A stretch of DNA of 64,000 nucleotides from Helianthus annuus (lineage: Eukaryota > Streptophyta > Magnoliopsida > Asterales > Asteraceae): NCBI RefSeq assembly GCF_002127325.2, contig NC_035435.2, positions 8,281,800 to 8,345,799 of the forward strand, given 5' to 3'. Below the pieces are notes generated by a model that worked only from the letters and a program-made list of their open reading frames with translations, did not search any database and had not been told where the DNA came from. Shown one piece after another: positions 44,248 through 53,631 of this stretch (within the stretch, counting starts at the first letter, position 1; every line of letters starts with the position of its first letter). Made by a program: the position numbers and the translations under genes.

Positions 44248-45510
44248 GTGGTGTATCCTGGAAAGGATCCTAAATCCTGGACAACCCCAATTATGAGATA
44301 TCTCAAGGAAGGACATATTCCCAAAGACGAAAATCCTAAGGCATTTAGGATGAAGGTATCACGATTCACTATCATAAATAATATTCTATATAAAAAATCT
44401 CTTGCAGGGCCATACTTGAGATGCTTGGAGGATCCTGAAGCCAAAGAAGTACTTCAGGATATACATGAAGGGGATTGTGGTAACCATACCGGGGGCAGGT
44501 CATTATTTTCGAAAGTGCTGAGGACAGGTTATTATTGGCCAACAATGAGAAAAGATGCTGCAGAATATGCTCGAAGATGTGATGCATGTCAGAGGCATAG
44601 TAACATATTGCATCAACCAGCTGAACCACTATATCCTGTAGCATCCCCTTGGCCGTTCATGAAATGGGGGATGGATATAGTAGGGAAGTTACCAAAAGCT
44701 CCGGGAGGAAAAGTCTTTATGCTGGCAATGACGGATTATTTCTCTAAATGGGTTGAAGCTGAAGCATTTGTGCAAGTTAGAGACCAAGAAGTAGTATCCT
44801 TCATAAAGAGGAATATCCTGACCAGGTTTGGAGTACCAGCTGAAATAATTTGTGATAATGGGTCCCAGTTTATAAGCAAAAGGACTACTGACTTTTGCAA
44901 GAGTTGGGGAATCAAGATGATAACGTCTACTCCGGTGCATCCTCAAGCAAATGGGCAAGCTGAGTCTTCAAACAAGATAATAGTGAACAACTTAAAGAAG
45001 AGACTTGGAGCCAAAAAAGGAAGATGGGCAGAGGAATTACCCTTTGTGTTATGGGCTGACAGGACAACGGTAAAAAATGCAACCGACCAAACCCCATTCT
45101 CCTTAGTATTCGGAGCAGAAGCAGTAATTCCAACGGAAATGGTGATACCTACTGCAAGATCTATCCTACAGAATCCTGAACAGAATCCTGAAGCCTTATG
45201 TCAAGATTTGGATACCATAGACGAAAGAAGAGACGCAGCAAGGCTAAGGATGGCAGCATATCAACAAAGAATATCCAGAGCATATAACAAGAATATAAGG
45301 ACTAGGAGATTTCAAGTGGGTGATTGGGTGCTTAGGAAGGCTTTTCAGAATACTACTAATCCTGCCTATGGCAAGTTAGCTCCAAAATGGGAAGGACCAT
45401 ACGAAGTTGAATCAGAAGCAGGGAAAGGAGCATATAGACTCAAGAATATGGAAGGGGATATGCTACCAAGGTCTTGGAATGCTGTACACTTAAAGCTCTA
45501 TTTCAAGTAA
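44248..45510 (+). CDS. Tat integrase, out of frame with RT
   Basis: Open in a different frame from RT, and sense sequence in this frame can be followed back to about 44160, so a single-base change near 44150-44165 uncoupled it. Contents: zinc-binding region ([18 protein letters not shown]), catalytic Asp/Asp/Glu in [17 protein letters not shown] and [11 protein letters not shown], and a C-terminal DNA-binding part with [10 protein letters not shown] and KWEGPYEV, ending VHLKLYFK at the natural stop. It inserts the cDNA into host DNA. It has no start codon of its own, so this copy cannot make integrase from the normal polyprotein. The catalytic residues are intact. Confidence 0.88.
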   Translation: MVYPGKDPKSWTTPIMRYLKEGHIPKDENPKAFRMKVSRFTIINNILYKKSLAGPYLRCLEDPEAKEVLQDIHEGDCGNHTGGRSLFSKVLRTGYYWPTMRKDAAEYARRCDACQRHSNILHQPAEPLYPVASPWPFMKWGMDIVGKLPKAPGGKVFMLAMTDYFSKWVEAEAFVQVRDQEVVSFIKRNILTRFGVPAEIICDNGSQFISKRTTDFCKSWGIKMITSTPVHPQANGQAESSNKIIVNNLKKRLGAKKGRWAEELPFVLWADRTTVKNATDQTPFSLVFGAEAVIPTEMVIPTARSILQNPEQNPEALCQDLDTIDERRDAARLRMAAYQQRISRAYNKNIRTRRFQVGDWVLRKAFQNTTNPAYGKLAPKWEGPYEVESEAGKGAYRLKNMEGDMLPRSWNAVHLKLYFK

Positions 45511-46450
45511 GAATAGAATTTAATTTCTATCTCAGAATGGTATGTATCCTATCTCTTTTAAATATATATGTTTATTATCTTGAACCCAATACTGACTTAG
45601 GCATCGGAGGGGTGTTAGCCAAGCTAACACCCACCTTAGTTTACAATTGTTTTGCAGCATATGCTCCAGGATATAGCTCCAGGATGTGTACTCAGGATAA
45701 CTCAGAAGATTAGAGGATTGGCCCCCTCTCTCACGTTTAAGGGATACTGATCCCTTCACAGGTTTAAATGTATTCACCTTTCTCCCGAATTGGGTTTAAA
45801 CACCCCGCCTGGAGCGCAAGTTATTCAGGGATAGTTCAAGGTGGCGGGACCAGTCCATGTAAAAGTGGCTGACAATTTCGTTACTGTTGGCTATATCCTG
45901 AATTCTAAAGGTATATGAGGATTGATCACCCTCTCTCACGAAAGGGTATTTTCATACTCTCTAAGGTTTAAAGGTTTTCACCTTTCTAAGTCTTGGAGTT
46001 TATACACTCCCGCCTGTAGCGCATGAAACTCAGGGTTTATCCCCAGTATACTAAGGGTTCATTTCAGGATACCAAGAGTTTTGCCCTGAGGTATGTGGAA
46101 TTCATTCGAGTTAAAAATATGAATACATTTGTGTTTCTATGTTAAGTACAGGGGACATACGTCATACTATTCTGAGGATGGATTCGAGTTTATAAGTGTG
46201 CACTGGGGACAAGCCTATAATGAGGAATTGAAATTGATTCACTAAGAATCTCTGGTATGATCTTTCCTTTTTATTTAGACAACTAATAGGTTGTATTTTA
46301 ATCAGAATATTTTTCAGGATATTTACCAGGATACATTTATAATGTGTTCCGAAAAATGTTCAAACAAAACAATTTTCACAAGTGAAATTTATATATCGAC
46401 GACGACAATGATAAAGCCAAAAAAGGGTTATATTATTAACATAGCAAAAG
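45511..46450 (+). other. Structured 3' region of the Tat element (paired hairpin repeats)
   Basis: Non-coding on the plus strand. A 10-bp perfect hairpin lies at 45610-45632 (loop CAA). Two diverged copies of a unit of about 118 nt follow (45713-45830 and 45917-46035). Each has hairpin a (AAGGGAT/ATCCCTT, loop 4; second copy AGGGTAT/ATACTCT, loop 4, one G-U) and hairpin b (GGGT/ACCC, loop TTAAAC; second copy GGAGT/ACTCC, loop TTATAC). The stems differ in sequence but still pair, so the structure rather than the sequence seems conserved. 46036-46450 has no such unit that I could define. Confidence 0.6.
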
Positions 46451-46658
46451 ATTATGCAATTGGCTTCGTCTCAAACCGAGACCCATCCACCAAAAGCATA
46501 ATTAGTTTCCTAACATATTTACTTAACAAATGAAGGCTTCGTCTTGGAACCCAAGATACCTCCACCTTCACTTGTTAAAAGCGTTCAAAACAAACCATAC
46601 TAACTGATGACCAAGGGCTTCGTCCTGAAACTCAGGATCCCTCCACCTTTGGCCATCA
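46451..46658 (+). other. Three tandem RNA modules: stem, CTTCG internal loop, AAC hairpin
   Basis: Modules at 46451-46502, 46523-46578 and 46605-46658. Each has an outer stem closed by a GG/CC pair: ATTATGC-AA-TTGG with CCAA-AA-GCATAAT; TTAACAAATGAAGG with CCTTCACTTGTTAA; TGATGACCAAGGG with CCTTTGGCCATCA. Next comes an internal loop with CTTCG on the 5' side and exactly 8 nt ending TCCA on the 3' side (CCCATCCA, TACCTCCA, TCCCTCCA). The apical stem is TCTC/GAGA, TCTTGG/CCAAGA or TCCTGA/TCAGGA, with loop AAACC or AAC. Loops are conserved while stems vary in a compensated way. The one G-U pair favours plus-strand RNA, the element's genomic RNA. The modules lie between pol and the 3' end of the antisense gene. 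Function unknown. Confidence 0.65.
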
Positions 46659-46765
46659 TATTGTCTACGTGCAGGAAATTAAAATTGTTCAACAGACAAG
46701 AAAAGTAAATTGTTCGAGACATCAACCATCAAACCTAAAAAAAAAAGTGGGCTCCTCAGCTGCCC

Positions 46766-48567
46766 TCACACAGCAGCATCCTCTCCTGCTTTCCCCGGCT
46801 TCTCAGCACCAGCATCCTCTCCAGCATCCTGTCCAGCATCCTCACCAGCATCCGCTCCAGCATCCTTCTTGTCTCCAGCCTGATCCGCCACCTCTGCTGA
46901 CTTGGAAGATTCACCGGCTTCAGATGGGAGTGGCACAGCCTTGCCTCCGAGCTCCTTCAGTTTGGCTACCCAGGATTCAATTGGCCAGGATGGACAAACA
47001 AGACCTGTCTCCTTGGCCTCATAGGCCATCTTGATGCGTGCTTGTAACAGGGAGACAATAGCGGAAACCTTGATTCCTCCCCGGAAATTGATCATGGCCT
47101 GATCGTGATCCATTTGCATGGTGGCCAATTTGAGCTCAGCATCCTGGGTGACCTTTTTCAGCTTATCCTCATAGTACCGGCTCTTTGCCTCGGCAATGGC
47201 ACCTTGGTCGGCAACAGTGGTTTCGAGCTGCTTAATCCTGGCTTCATGGAGGGCGACAGTACCACATGCATCGTTGTACAAGTGGAGCAAATGCTGGAGG
47301 CCCTGTGCATCAATAACAGGTACGAGTTAGAATCTATATATCTATAATGACCAAGATATCCTATCAGGATATCCTGTTAGGATATCCAGGCAGGATATGT
47401 GTGCAATATATATGCAGGGTATGCGTCAGGATATTACCTTGTTAAGGAAGGATGTCATCGGCTCTAAGGAATCGGTAAAGCTGAGATCGTCATAGGAGAA
47501 CCCTCATGAGCTTGGAGCACTGACCTCAAGGCCCTTCCTCTTTTTCGCTGTGGAAGCACGAGTCCTTGGGTTGGCCTTGGGAGCTGGAAGTGGCTTGGAG
47601 CTGGTGGCAGTAGGAGCCTCCTTCTTGACTAAGGTTGGAGTTGGATAGCTGTCGAGTTCGTCAAGGTCTAGATAGACTGGAACTTTGCTGGAATCTGCAC
47701 ACAGGGAGTAAAATTCTAAACCTTTCCTAAAGATATCAAATAAAAAACATGTGTCTACAGGATATCTTGCAGGATCCTTACCAGACATGGTTGCGCTTGA
47801 AAGAGGGCTTGGAGTTGCTGGAGATGGGTTGAAACTTCTCTCTGCTTCCGGAAGGAGCCTGATAGCGTCTATTCTTTTTTGAGAATCTGCAAGGGGAGGT
47901 GCTAGCTTCCTAAAATCAGCTGTACAAGAAAACGACAAAGTCAATTCAGGATATAAAGCAGGATAACAAGCAGGATCATCTTTAAACCCTAAATCCTACC
48001 CTTCTTCAACCAATGCACTGGATAATCCGCTCCACCAGGGATTGAATCTCTTTTTACGAAAAAGAATTTGGATTTCCATTCCTCTTCATTCCTGGTGGCT
48101 CGGAGGATTAGTGGGTCACTGGAAGTAGAATAAAACAAGAATCGACAAGAACCGTGGCACCTAAGTCGGTATGCTAATGGGAGATCATGGACATAAAGAT
48201 CAGGGATATGGTTGTTCTTGATTTGATCAAGAACGGACAAGACTCGCCAAAGCATTGGCATTGTTTGACTAAAACAAATTTTTGTGACGTCAAAGAACTC
48301 GGTGATAAATTCAGAAAAAGGAAATTGTAGCCCTAGAGTAAAGGGGAAAGCATTGAAACACAACCACTCGTCGGAAACCATGTCTGATCGGATTTCCCGA
48401 TCAAACGGCCGGAACACTGTCCCTTTTGGGAAAATGCCGGAGGTTTTAAGGGCCGATAAGTGTGCACCATCGAAGGTGCAAATTTCTTTCTCCGGATCCT
48501 GGAGAATATTTTGGTGGATGAACGAGGGAGCGGAGTCGCCGGAACTAGACCTGGTCTGCCTTGTCAT
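46766..48567 (-). CDS. Antisense four-exon gene of the Tat element
   Basis: Minus-strand gene with plausible GT-AG exons 48567-48000, 47919-47782, 47694-47438 and 47302-46766. Phases agree across all three junctions. Exon 1 (start ATG 48567) has FPFSEFITEFFDVTKICFSQ and MPMLWRVLSVLDQIKNNHIP, then FFFVKRDSIPGG. This resembles the putative gypsy-type transposon protein domain of antisense ORFs in Tat/Grande elements. Exon 3 has a Lys/Pro-rich part. Exon 4 is helical (VALHEARIKQLETTVADQGA) with an Ala/Asp/Gly repeat tail. Intron 2 is 87 bp and open, so it could also be retained. A TGA at 47506-47504 in exon 3 interrupts the frame, and the sequence after it still reads as protein. The role of these antisense genes is unknown. 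Confidence 0.7.
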
Positions 48568-48811
48568 ATTGTGGCCGGAATATTAGAGAGAATGAGAAAA
48601 GAAGTTGAGAGAAAAGTCTTTACCTTTTTCTCTTTGGTAAAAGCTAAATGGAGATATACATGAGAAGATATAGGGAGCAATGAGTAAATATAGGCTGATT
48701 GGTTACAAGTAGTCACATCATGGGTCTTATCACTTAATTGCCTCGTTCTTCGGGAAAAAATATAACCGTTAGTGACCAGGATACTTAACGGTAACATTTT
48801 TTGGGGACAAT
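48568..48811 (+). other. Antisense promoter region and purine tract
   Basis: The stretch between the antisense start codon and the 3' LTR. TTTTTTGGGGACAA at about 48798-48810 abuts the LTR and is the likely plus-strand primer. The antisense promoter must lie here or in the LTR. No clear TATA box was chosen. Confidence 0.5.
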
Positions 48812-49547
48812 TGTTATGGGTGAAATTCTGAGCCCATATCCTGGAAAATATCTTGATATATATCTTGTTTATTGTATCTGTTTACATCCGGGATGCTGAC
48901 TCAGGATATTGGTAACATCCTGAATGGTATCCTCAGGATCACTAACGGATTAAATGCAGGTACGTGGGTTAGAAGCTAGCAACGTTCGTGAAGACCTTTT
49001 CTACTGAAGACTCGGTCCAAGTCGTTCACAGGAAGCCGTTGAAGCCGCATTACTCGGTCTACAACGTTCACATTGGAATATTCGGAGCATCCCATGTTTA
49101 TAGGAATTTTAGTTTGTAATTCGTTACTATAAATAGTGGGTATATCAGATCAACTAGGACATCACAATCACACTCTCTACACTCTCAACACTTGCTCTCT
49201 CGCAACTTTCACAAAATTCATTGTAACACTTAGCGATCTGATCTATATCCTGCACTGTATCCTGAAGTTTAAAGCAATAAGAAGAACTAGGCAGCTGCGA
49301 TTGTCAGCTCCCGAGGTTTTATGCCGGCGATCTAGATTGATCAAGGGCTTTCCTCGTACATCTCGTGTCATTTCTTTACTTTTTTGCTCATTGTTTGATC
49401 GTAGATACAGCTCAATATCCTGAGCCGTATCCTGAACACTGTTTTTCCAAAGAACCTAACAAGCATATTTTCAATACACTTTTTAGCACACTACCTCACT
49501 TAACTAATTTGATCACTTAATTGCTTCGGTAATTTTTGACCAAAACA
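48812..49547 (+). repeat. 3' LTR of the Tat element
   Basis: 736 bp, almost identical to 39094-39830, with TATAAATA at 49128-49135. Differences by eye include CTGACTCAGG for CTGATTCAGG, CCCGAGGTTTT for CTCGAGTTTTT, and a deleted TA near 49373. Confidence 0.93.
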
Positions 49548-49552
49548 CTTCC

Positions 49553-51058
49553 CTTATATAATTTTTGACCAAAACGTTTCTCATTCGGTTTTAATCCATC
49601 GTGATATGCGACAATTACTTTAATAATAAAATAAAAATAAAAACAAAAACAAATTTATTGAAAAGGATCTGGTTTTTGCAATCCGGGTCGGATTTCGGAG
49701 ACCCGATTTTGACGGATGTTACACTATTAAGTTATGTTATAATAAGACTCTAGCGAATAAGCATCCAATAAAATAAAACTGATGTTTTACGACTCAAATA
49801 TCAGGTGTCCTATTACAGTGTATTATAATAACACCACAATGATTAAGCGTCCAATAAAGGTTAAATTTATAAGACCCAAGTGTCAAATGTCTTTTTAAGT
49901 TAAATTATAATAAAACTCTAGCGAATAAGCGTCCTATAAAACTAATGTTTTATGACTCAAATATAGGGATGTAAATGATCCGAACGTTCAGCGAACAGTT
50001 CGTGAACCGTTCGGCGGGAGGTTCGTTTATGTCCGTTCATTTAATAAACGAACGAACGAACATGAACAAGAAATTCCGTTCGATTAGTTAAATGAACAAA
50101 CATGAACAGAGATCTCTTTCGTTCGATTATGTTCGTGAACGTTCGGTAAGGTGTTCGTGAACGTGTTCATGAACATTCGTTCATTTGCGTTTGTTTATGT
50201 TCATATGTTAGTGTTTTAATTGAATATTTTTGTACTTTCATATATTTTATCTATAATTTTTATATTATTAAACTTTTATTTATTTTATTACCCTAACAAT
50301 TAAATTAGGAAACCCTCTTTCACCTTATTTATGCACCATTTCCCTTTCATTTCTCATTATTTACATCAGTGAATACGGTCGACTTCCGTTCCACAATAAG
50401 GGATTCAAGTTCCAGTGCTACTCTCCGAGCCATCTACCTTTATCCTTCGTCGTGTTTGCCAAATTTATTTGTGTTCGTGAACCGTTCGTGAACACCTTTA
50501 TTTCCTTAATGAACGAACACGAACAATGCCTTGTTCGTGTTCGTTCGGTTCGTTTACAGCCCTACTCAAATATCAAGTGTCCTGTACCGGTGTATTATAA
50601 TAACACCACAATGATTAAGCATCCTATAAAGTTTAAAGTTATAAGACCTAAGTGTCAAGTGTCCTATTAAGTTAGGTTCTAATATGACTTCGATTAGAAA
50701 GGGTCCTATAACACCGACATTTATGACTTAACTACAACGCGTCCTATTAAGTTATGTTATAATAGGACCCCAGATGATCAAGTGTCCTAATATAGTACCA
50801 CATAATGGGACACTAACAATTAAATGTCTTATAAAGTACTTTATTAGGATCTAAATTTTAAGTGTCCTATTAAATTATATGATAATAGGACCCCAAAAAA
50901 TCATCCATCCTATTAAATAGTTTTTTAGGACACCCGTTTAGTAGAGTATATTATAAAAGAACCCCAAAAGTTCATTAGTCCTATTAAACAGTTTTTTAGG
51001 ACCCTCTTTTACAAGCGTCCCACAAAAAAGGTCCTAAAAAGCCATTTTTATTGTAGTG
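49553..51058. repeat. Right subterminal repeats of CACTA A
   Basis: Dozens of GCGTCCTATAA, AAGTGTCCTATTA and TAATAGGACC words in both orientations up to the CACTA terminus at 51058, interrupted by a hAT MITE at 49964-50564. They mirror 32340-32800 but are longer. Confidence 0.82.
49964..50564. mobile_element. hAT-type MITE
   Basis: Left terminus TAGGGATGTAAATGATCCG, right terminus CGGTTCGTTTACAGCCCTA, flanked by perfect 8-bp duplications CTCAAATA (49956-49963 and 50565-50572). The body is built of GTTCGTGAACGTTCG words, different from the GAGCCGAGC body at 34382 although the ends are alike. No coding capacity. Confidence 0.88.
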
Positions 51059-51061
51059 AAA

Positions 51062-51990
51062 AAAGTGTGATCATATGCCTTTCGCCACACTTTTTTTTCT
51101 CAGCTTAAGTGTGACCAAAGGTCTAGTCATTGTAGGTATCATACGGTCACATTCACTTATGTGTGGCCGTAGCAATGTAAACTGTGGCTAAAAGGTCTTG
51201 CTAAAAATCAATCATTTTGTCCGGTAAGTGTGGCTAAAGGGATAGCAACAGCCACATAAATTTACTACGAATGTGGCCAAATCTATTATATAGTCACTAA
51301 TAAGTTTGTTTTAGCCACGTCAATTTAAAAAAAAATGTGGCAAAAAGGTTTTGTAATCAAGCAAATGGTCCATTAAATGTGGCTAAACAGTATCAATGGC
51401 CACATGAGTTTAGCGTAAATGTGAGTGTTTCTATTATATAGCCACGTTGATTTTACTATAAGGGTGACTGTTTCTATTATATAGTCACTAAAAAGTTTAA
51501 TTTAGCCACATCAATTTAAAAAAAAATGTGGCAAAATGGTTGCTGTAATCAAGCAAATGGTCCATAAAGTATGGCTAAATAGTATCAGTGGCCACATAAT
51601 TTATTATAAGTGTGGTCGTTTCTATTATATAGTCACAAGAATTTACTGTAAGTGTGTTCATTTATATTGTATAGTCACTAAAAAATTTGTTTTAGCCACA
51701 TCAATTAAAAAAGTGTGGCAAAAAAGTTGTTGAAATCAAGCAAACGATCCATTACGTGTGGCTAAATGGTATCAACGGCTACATGAATTCAATGTAAGTG
51801 TGGCTAAATGGTATCAACAATTACATAAATTCACTTTAAGTGTGACTGTAACTATTATATAGTCACAAGAATTTATTTTAAGCATGGCTAAAAATTATAT
51901 ATAGACACATAAAAAATTGCAAATTTAAGTGTGATTATTGTCCAACTTTTGGTCACACATATTTGTTATAGTTTTATGTGGCCATTTTTG
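51062..51990. repeat. Subterminal repeats of CACTA element B
   Basis: AAGTGTGGCTAAA, TAGCCACAT-AATTTA and ATTATATAGTCAC words recur roughly every 40-60 bases in both orientations. This is the subterminal array of a CACTA family different from A. It continues the left tip at 32306-32339 across the A insertion. Confidence 0.7.
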
Positions 51991-52847
51991 TGTAATTAGC
52001 AATTTTATTTTAAATTTTTGTAGAATTAAAATAGTAATAAACATGAACAAACCTAAAAACCAAAAAAATGCTATTAGCTATCATAAACCAAAATCCATAC
52101 ATAAGTTTTCAATTTTAATACTAAATACATAAACTACCAATCAAAAGTTATCTACAAAAATGATGAGCAACCAACACTTGCAACAGTAGCACTTCTGTCT
52201 AAGCATGCATCAATCTGAGGAGCCCTTGCAACAACATAACCTCCTCTCATTCTCTAAAAAAGTCTTCCCGCTTTCATTTCGATGCTTGCAACAACATAAA
52301 CTCCTCTCATTCTCTAAAAACTCCTTTGCGAAACGTCACACGGTTCATCATGTTTTATCTGCATGCTATGTTGAGTTGCACTTAAAGGAAAGTTAAAAGA
52401 TATACCAACAAGTACATGCAAGCTGAAAGCAATTAGATTACACTTACATCTTGTTCACGTGAGCTCAGTCATTGTTCAAAAGATTCTCCTTGGTATATAT
52501 AGCTATTGTAGCCCCATTATGTCCAGCAAGTACCTACAAATTGAAATCACTGATAAAATATTACAAATTCGAACTGTAGAAAACATCAAAGACAGTCCAT
52601 GGAATCAATGAACAAATTTGATATGAAGAAACCTAAGGAACATAAAAAACAAAAACTTCCATGTCACCAGTTCCAGTCTTCCAGACACACGGACACCCTA
52701 TTCTTGATCTCGGTTGAATCCGTTTTCAACAATTTCTATGGCACCTTGTGTCGTCTCTGAGATGCATTTGTAGATTTTGATCTCTTTAGAACCCTTGGTT
52801 ACAGATCTCACATGCGTATTGCTCTGATTCAAGCAAGATCTTCGGTA
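51991..52847. other. Sequence left of the ARID-type element, perhaps CACTA B interior
   Basis: No gene recognised. A direct repeat GCTTGCAACAACATAAACTCC...CATTCTCTAAAAA of about 36 bp occurs at about 52225 and 52282. It may belong to the interior of B, which I cannot prove without its right end. Confidence 0.45.
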
Positions 52848-52852
52848 ACAAC

Positions 52853-53251
52853 TGTTGGGGATCAGAAGACAGATTTGCAGTGGAGTGTGATGATGCAGCA
52901 GAATTGTGAGTGGGGTTTGTATTATCATAAGCAATTGATCCAAATTGGATATGCATGATGAAAATGATATTGATGAACAAGAGCAGAAGATTAAAAGGAC
53001 AATTCTTGGAATGATTAAGAATGTCTTGATATCCGACATAGTCGCCGGTAAACTTGAATATATACAATGAGTTTGGCGGTTTGATTTGGGCGGGTAACTG
53101 CCAAAGGCAGTTATTTGAATCGTTTGCCCGCTTATCACACCAATTATTACATAACCATATCATCTACTAACCGAATACATATCATATGTAATACTACTTA
53201 TAAATCCGAATAATGAGTTTATAAACATAACTAAGTTTAATACTTCTAACA
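52853..53251 (-). repeat. 3' LTR of the ARID-type element
   Basis: 399 bp, plus-strand ends TGTTGGGGATC...CTTCTAACA. Matches 61981-62377. Confidence 0.9.
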
Positions 53252-53367
53252 TAACCCCCTTAAACTTGGTTATGTTTCCGAGCTTGATCCATAACGCTCC
53301 GATTAGCTTCTTCAACGGCCCATCTTGCATAATTGAAGTTGAACCTTTTCCTCCTTTTCACTTGATT

Positions 53368-53626
53368 CTAGTCATCATCATTGATTCCAGCAAAGAGAGC
53401 AACCTGTGTAGTCCCTGCAGGATCCTGTTGAGCCTCTCCTGCACTCTTAGATCTTTCATGGCAGCCACTGGTGGATCCTCCTTCTTCTAACACTATCTCC
53501 TTGTCCTGCACTTTCTTTTGAACGGTTTTAAATTTATAGTAATACTCTAGGATATCGAGATACATGGCATAAGTGACCCTCATGTAGTCTCCGTCTTTAT
53601 ATTCAAATCCTAGATCCTTTGCAATT
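53368..53626 (-). CDS. C-terminal part of split ARID-like protein
   Basis: Continues the frame of 60926-61458 across the Athila-like insertion: IAKDLGFEYKDGDYMRVTYA, then a Tyr-rich helix (LDILEYYYKFK), a Lys-rich segment and an acidic end VALFAGINDDD. It supplies the last helices of the ARID-like fold. It is separated from the N-terminal half by 7.3 kb of inserted DNA and has no start of its own, so it is not expressed as part of the original protein. Confidence 0.7.
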
Positions 53627-53631
53627 GTAGG

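Larger units (their letters stand above)
39094..49547 (+). mobile_element. Ty3/Gypsy Tat-type LTR retrotransposon
   Basis: Complete 10.45-kb element with TSD CTTCC at 39089-39093 and 49548-49552. LTRs are 737 and 736 bp and differ at only about four to six places by eye, so it is young. Order: LTR, primer site, gag-protease, RT-RNaseH plus a second archaeal-type RNase H, integrase, a long structured 3' region, an antisense gene, purine tract TTTTTTGGGGACA, LTR. The double RNase H and the antisense gene place it in the Tat lineage. A 1-nt frame change between the RNase H and integrase frames disables this copy. The whole element is saturated with CAGGAT/ATCCTG words. It is inserted in CACTA A. 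Confidence 0.93.
32340..51058. mobile_element. CACTA (En/Spm-type) element A with nested insertions
   Basis: The left end is CACTACAAGAAAATTGG. The right end on the minus strand is CACTACAATAAAAATGG. The 3-bp duplications are AAA (32337-32339 and 51059-51061). Both ends carry the long subterminal arrays typical of CACTA elements, built here from GCGTCCTA/TAGGACC words. Without the Tat retrotransposon it is about 8.3 kb. No TNPA/TNPD-like or other transposase frame was found, so it appears non-autonomous. Confidence 0.88.

Noticed and set aside
46669..47034. Plus-strand His/Pro-rich frame
   Set aside because: It is the shadow of the Ala/Asp/Gly repeat tail of antisense exon 4.
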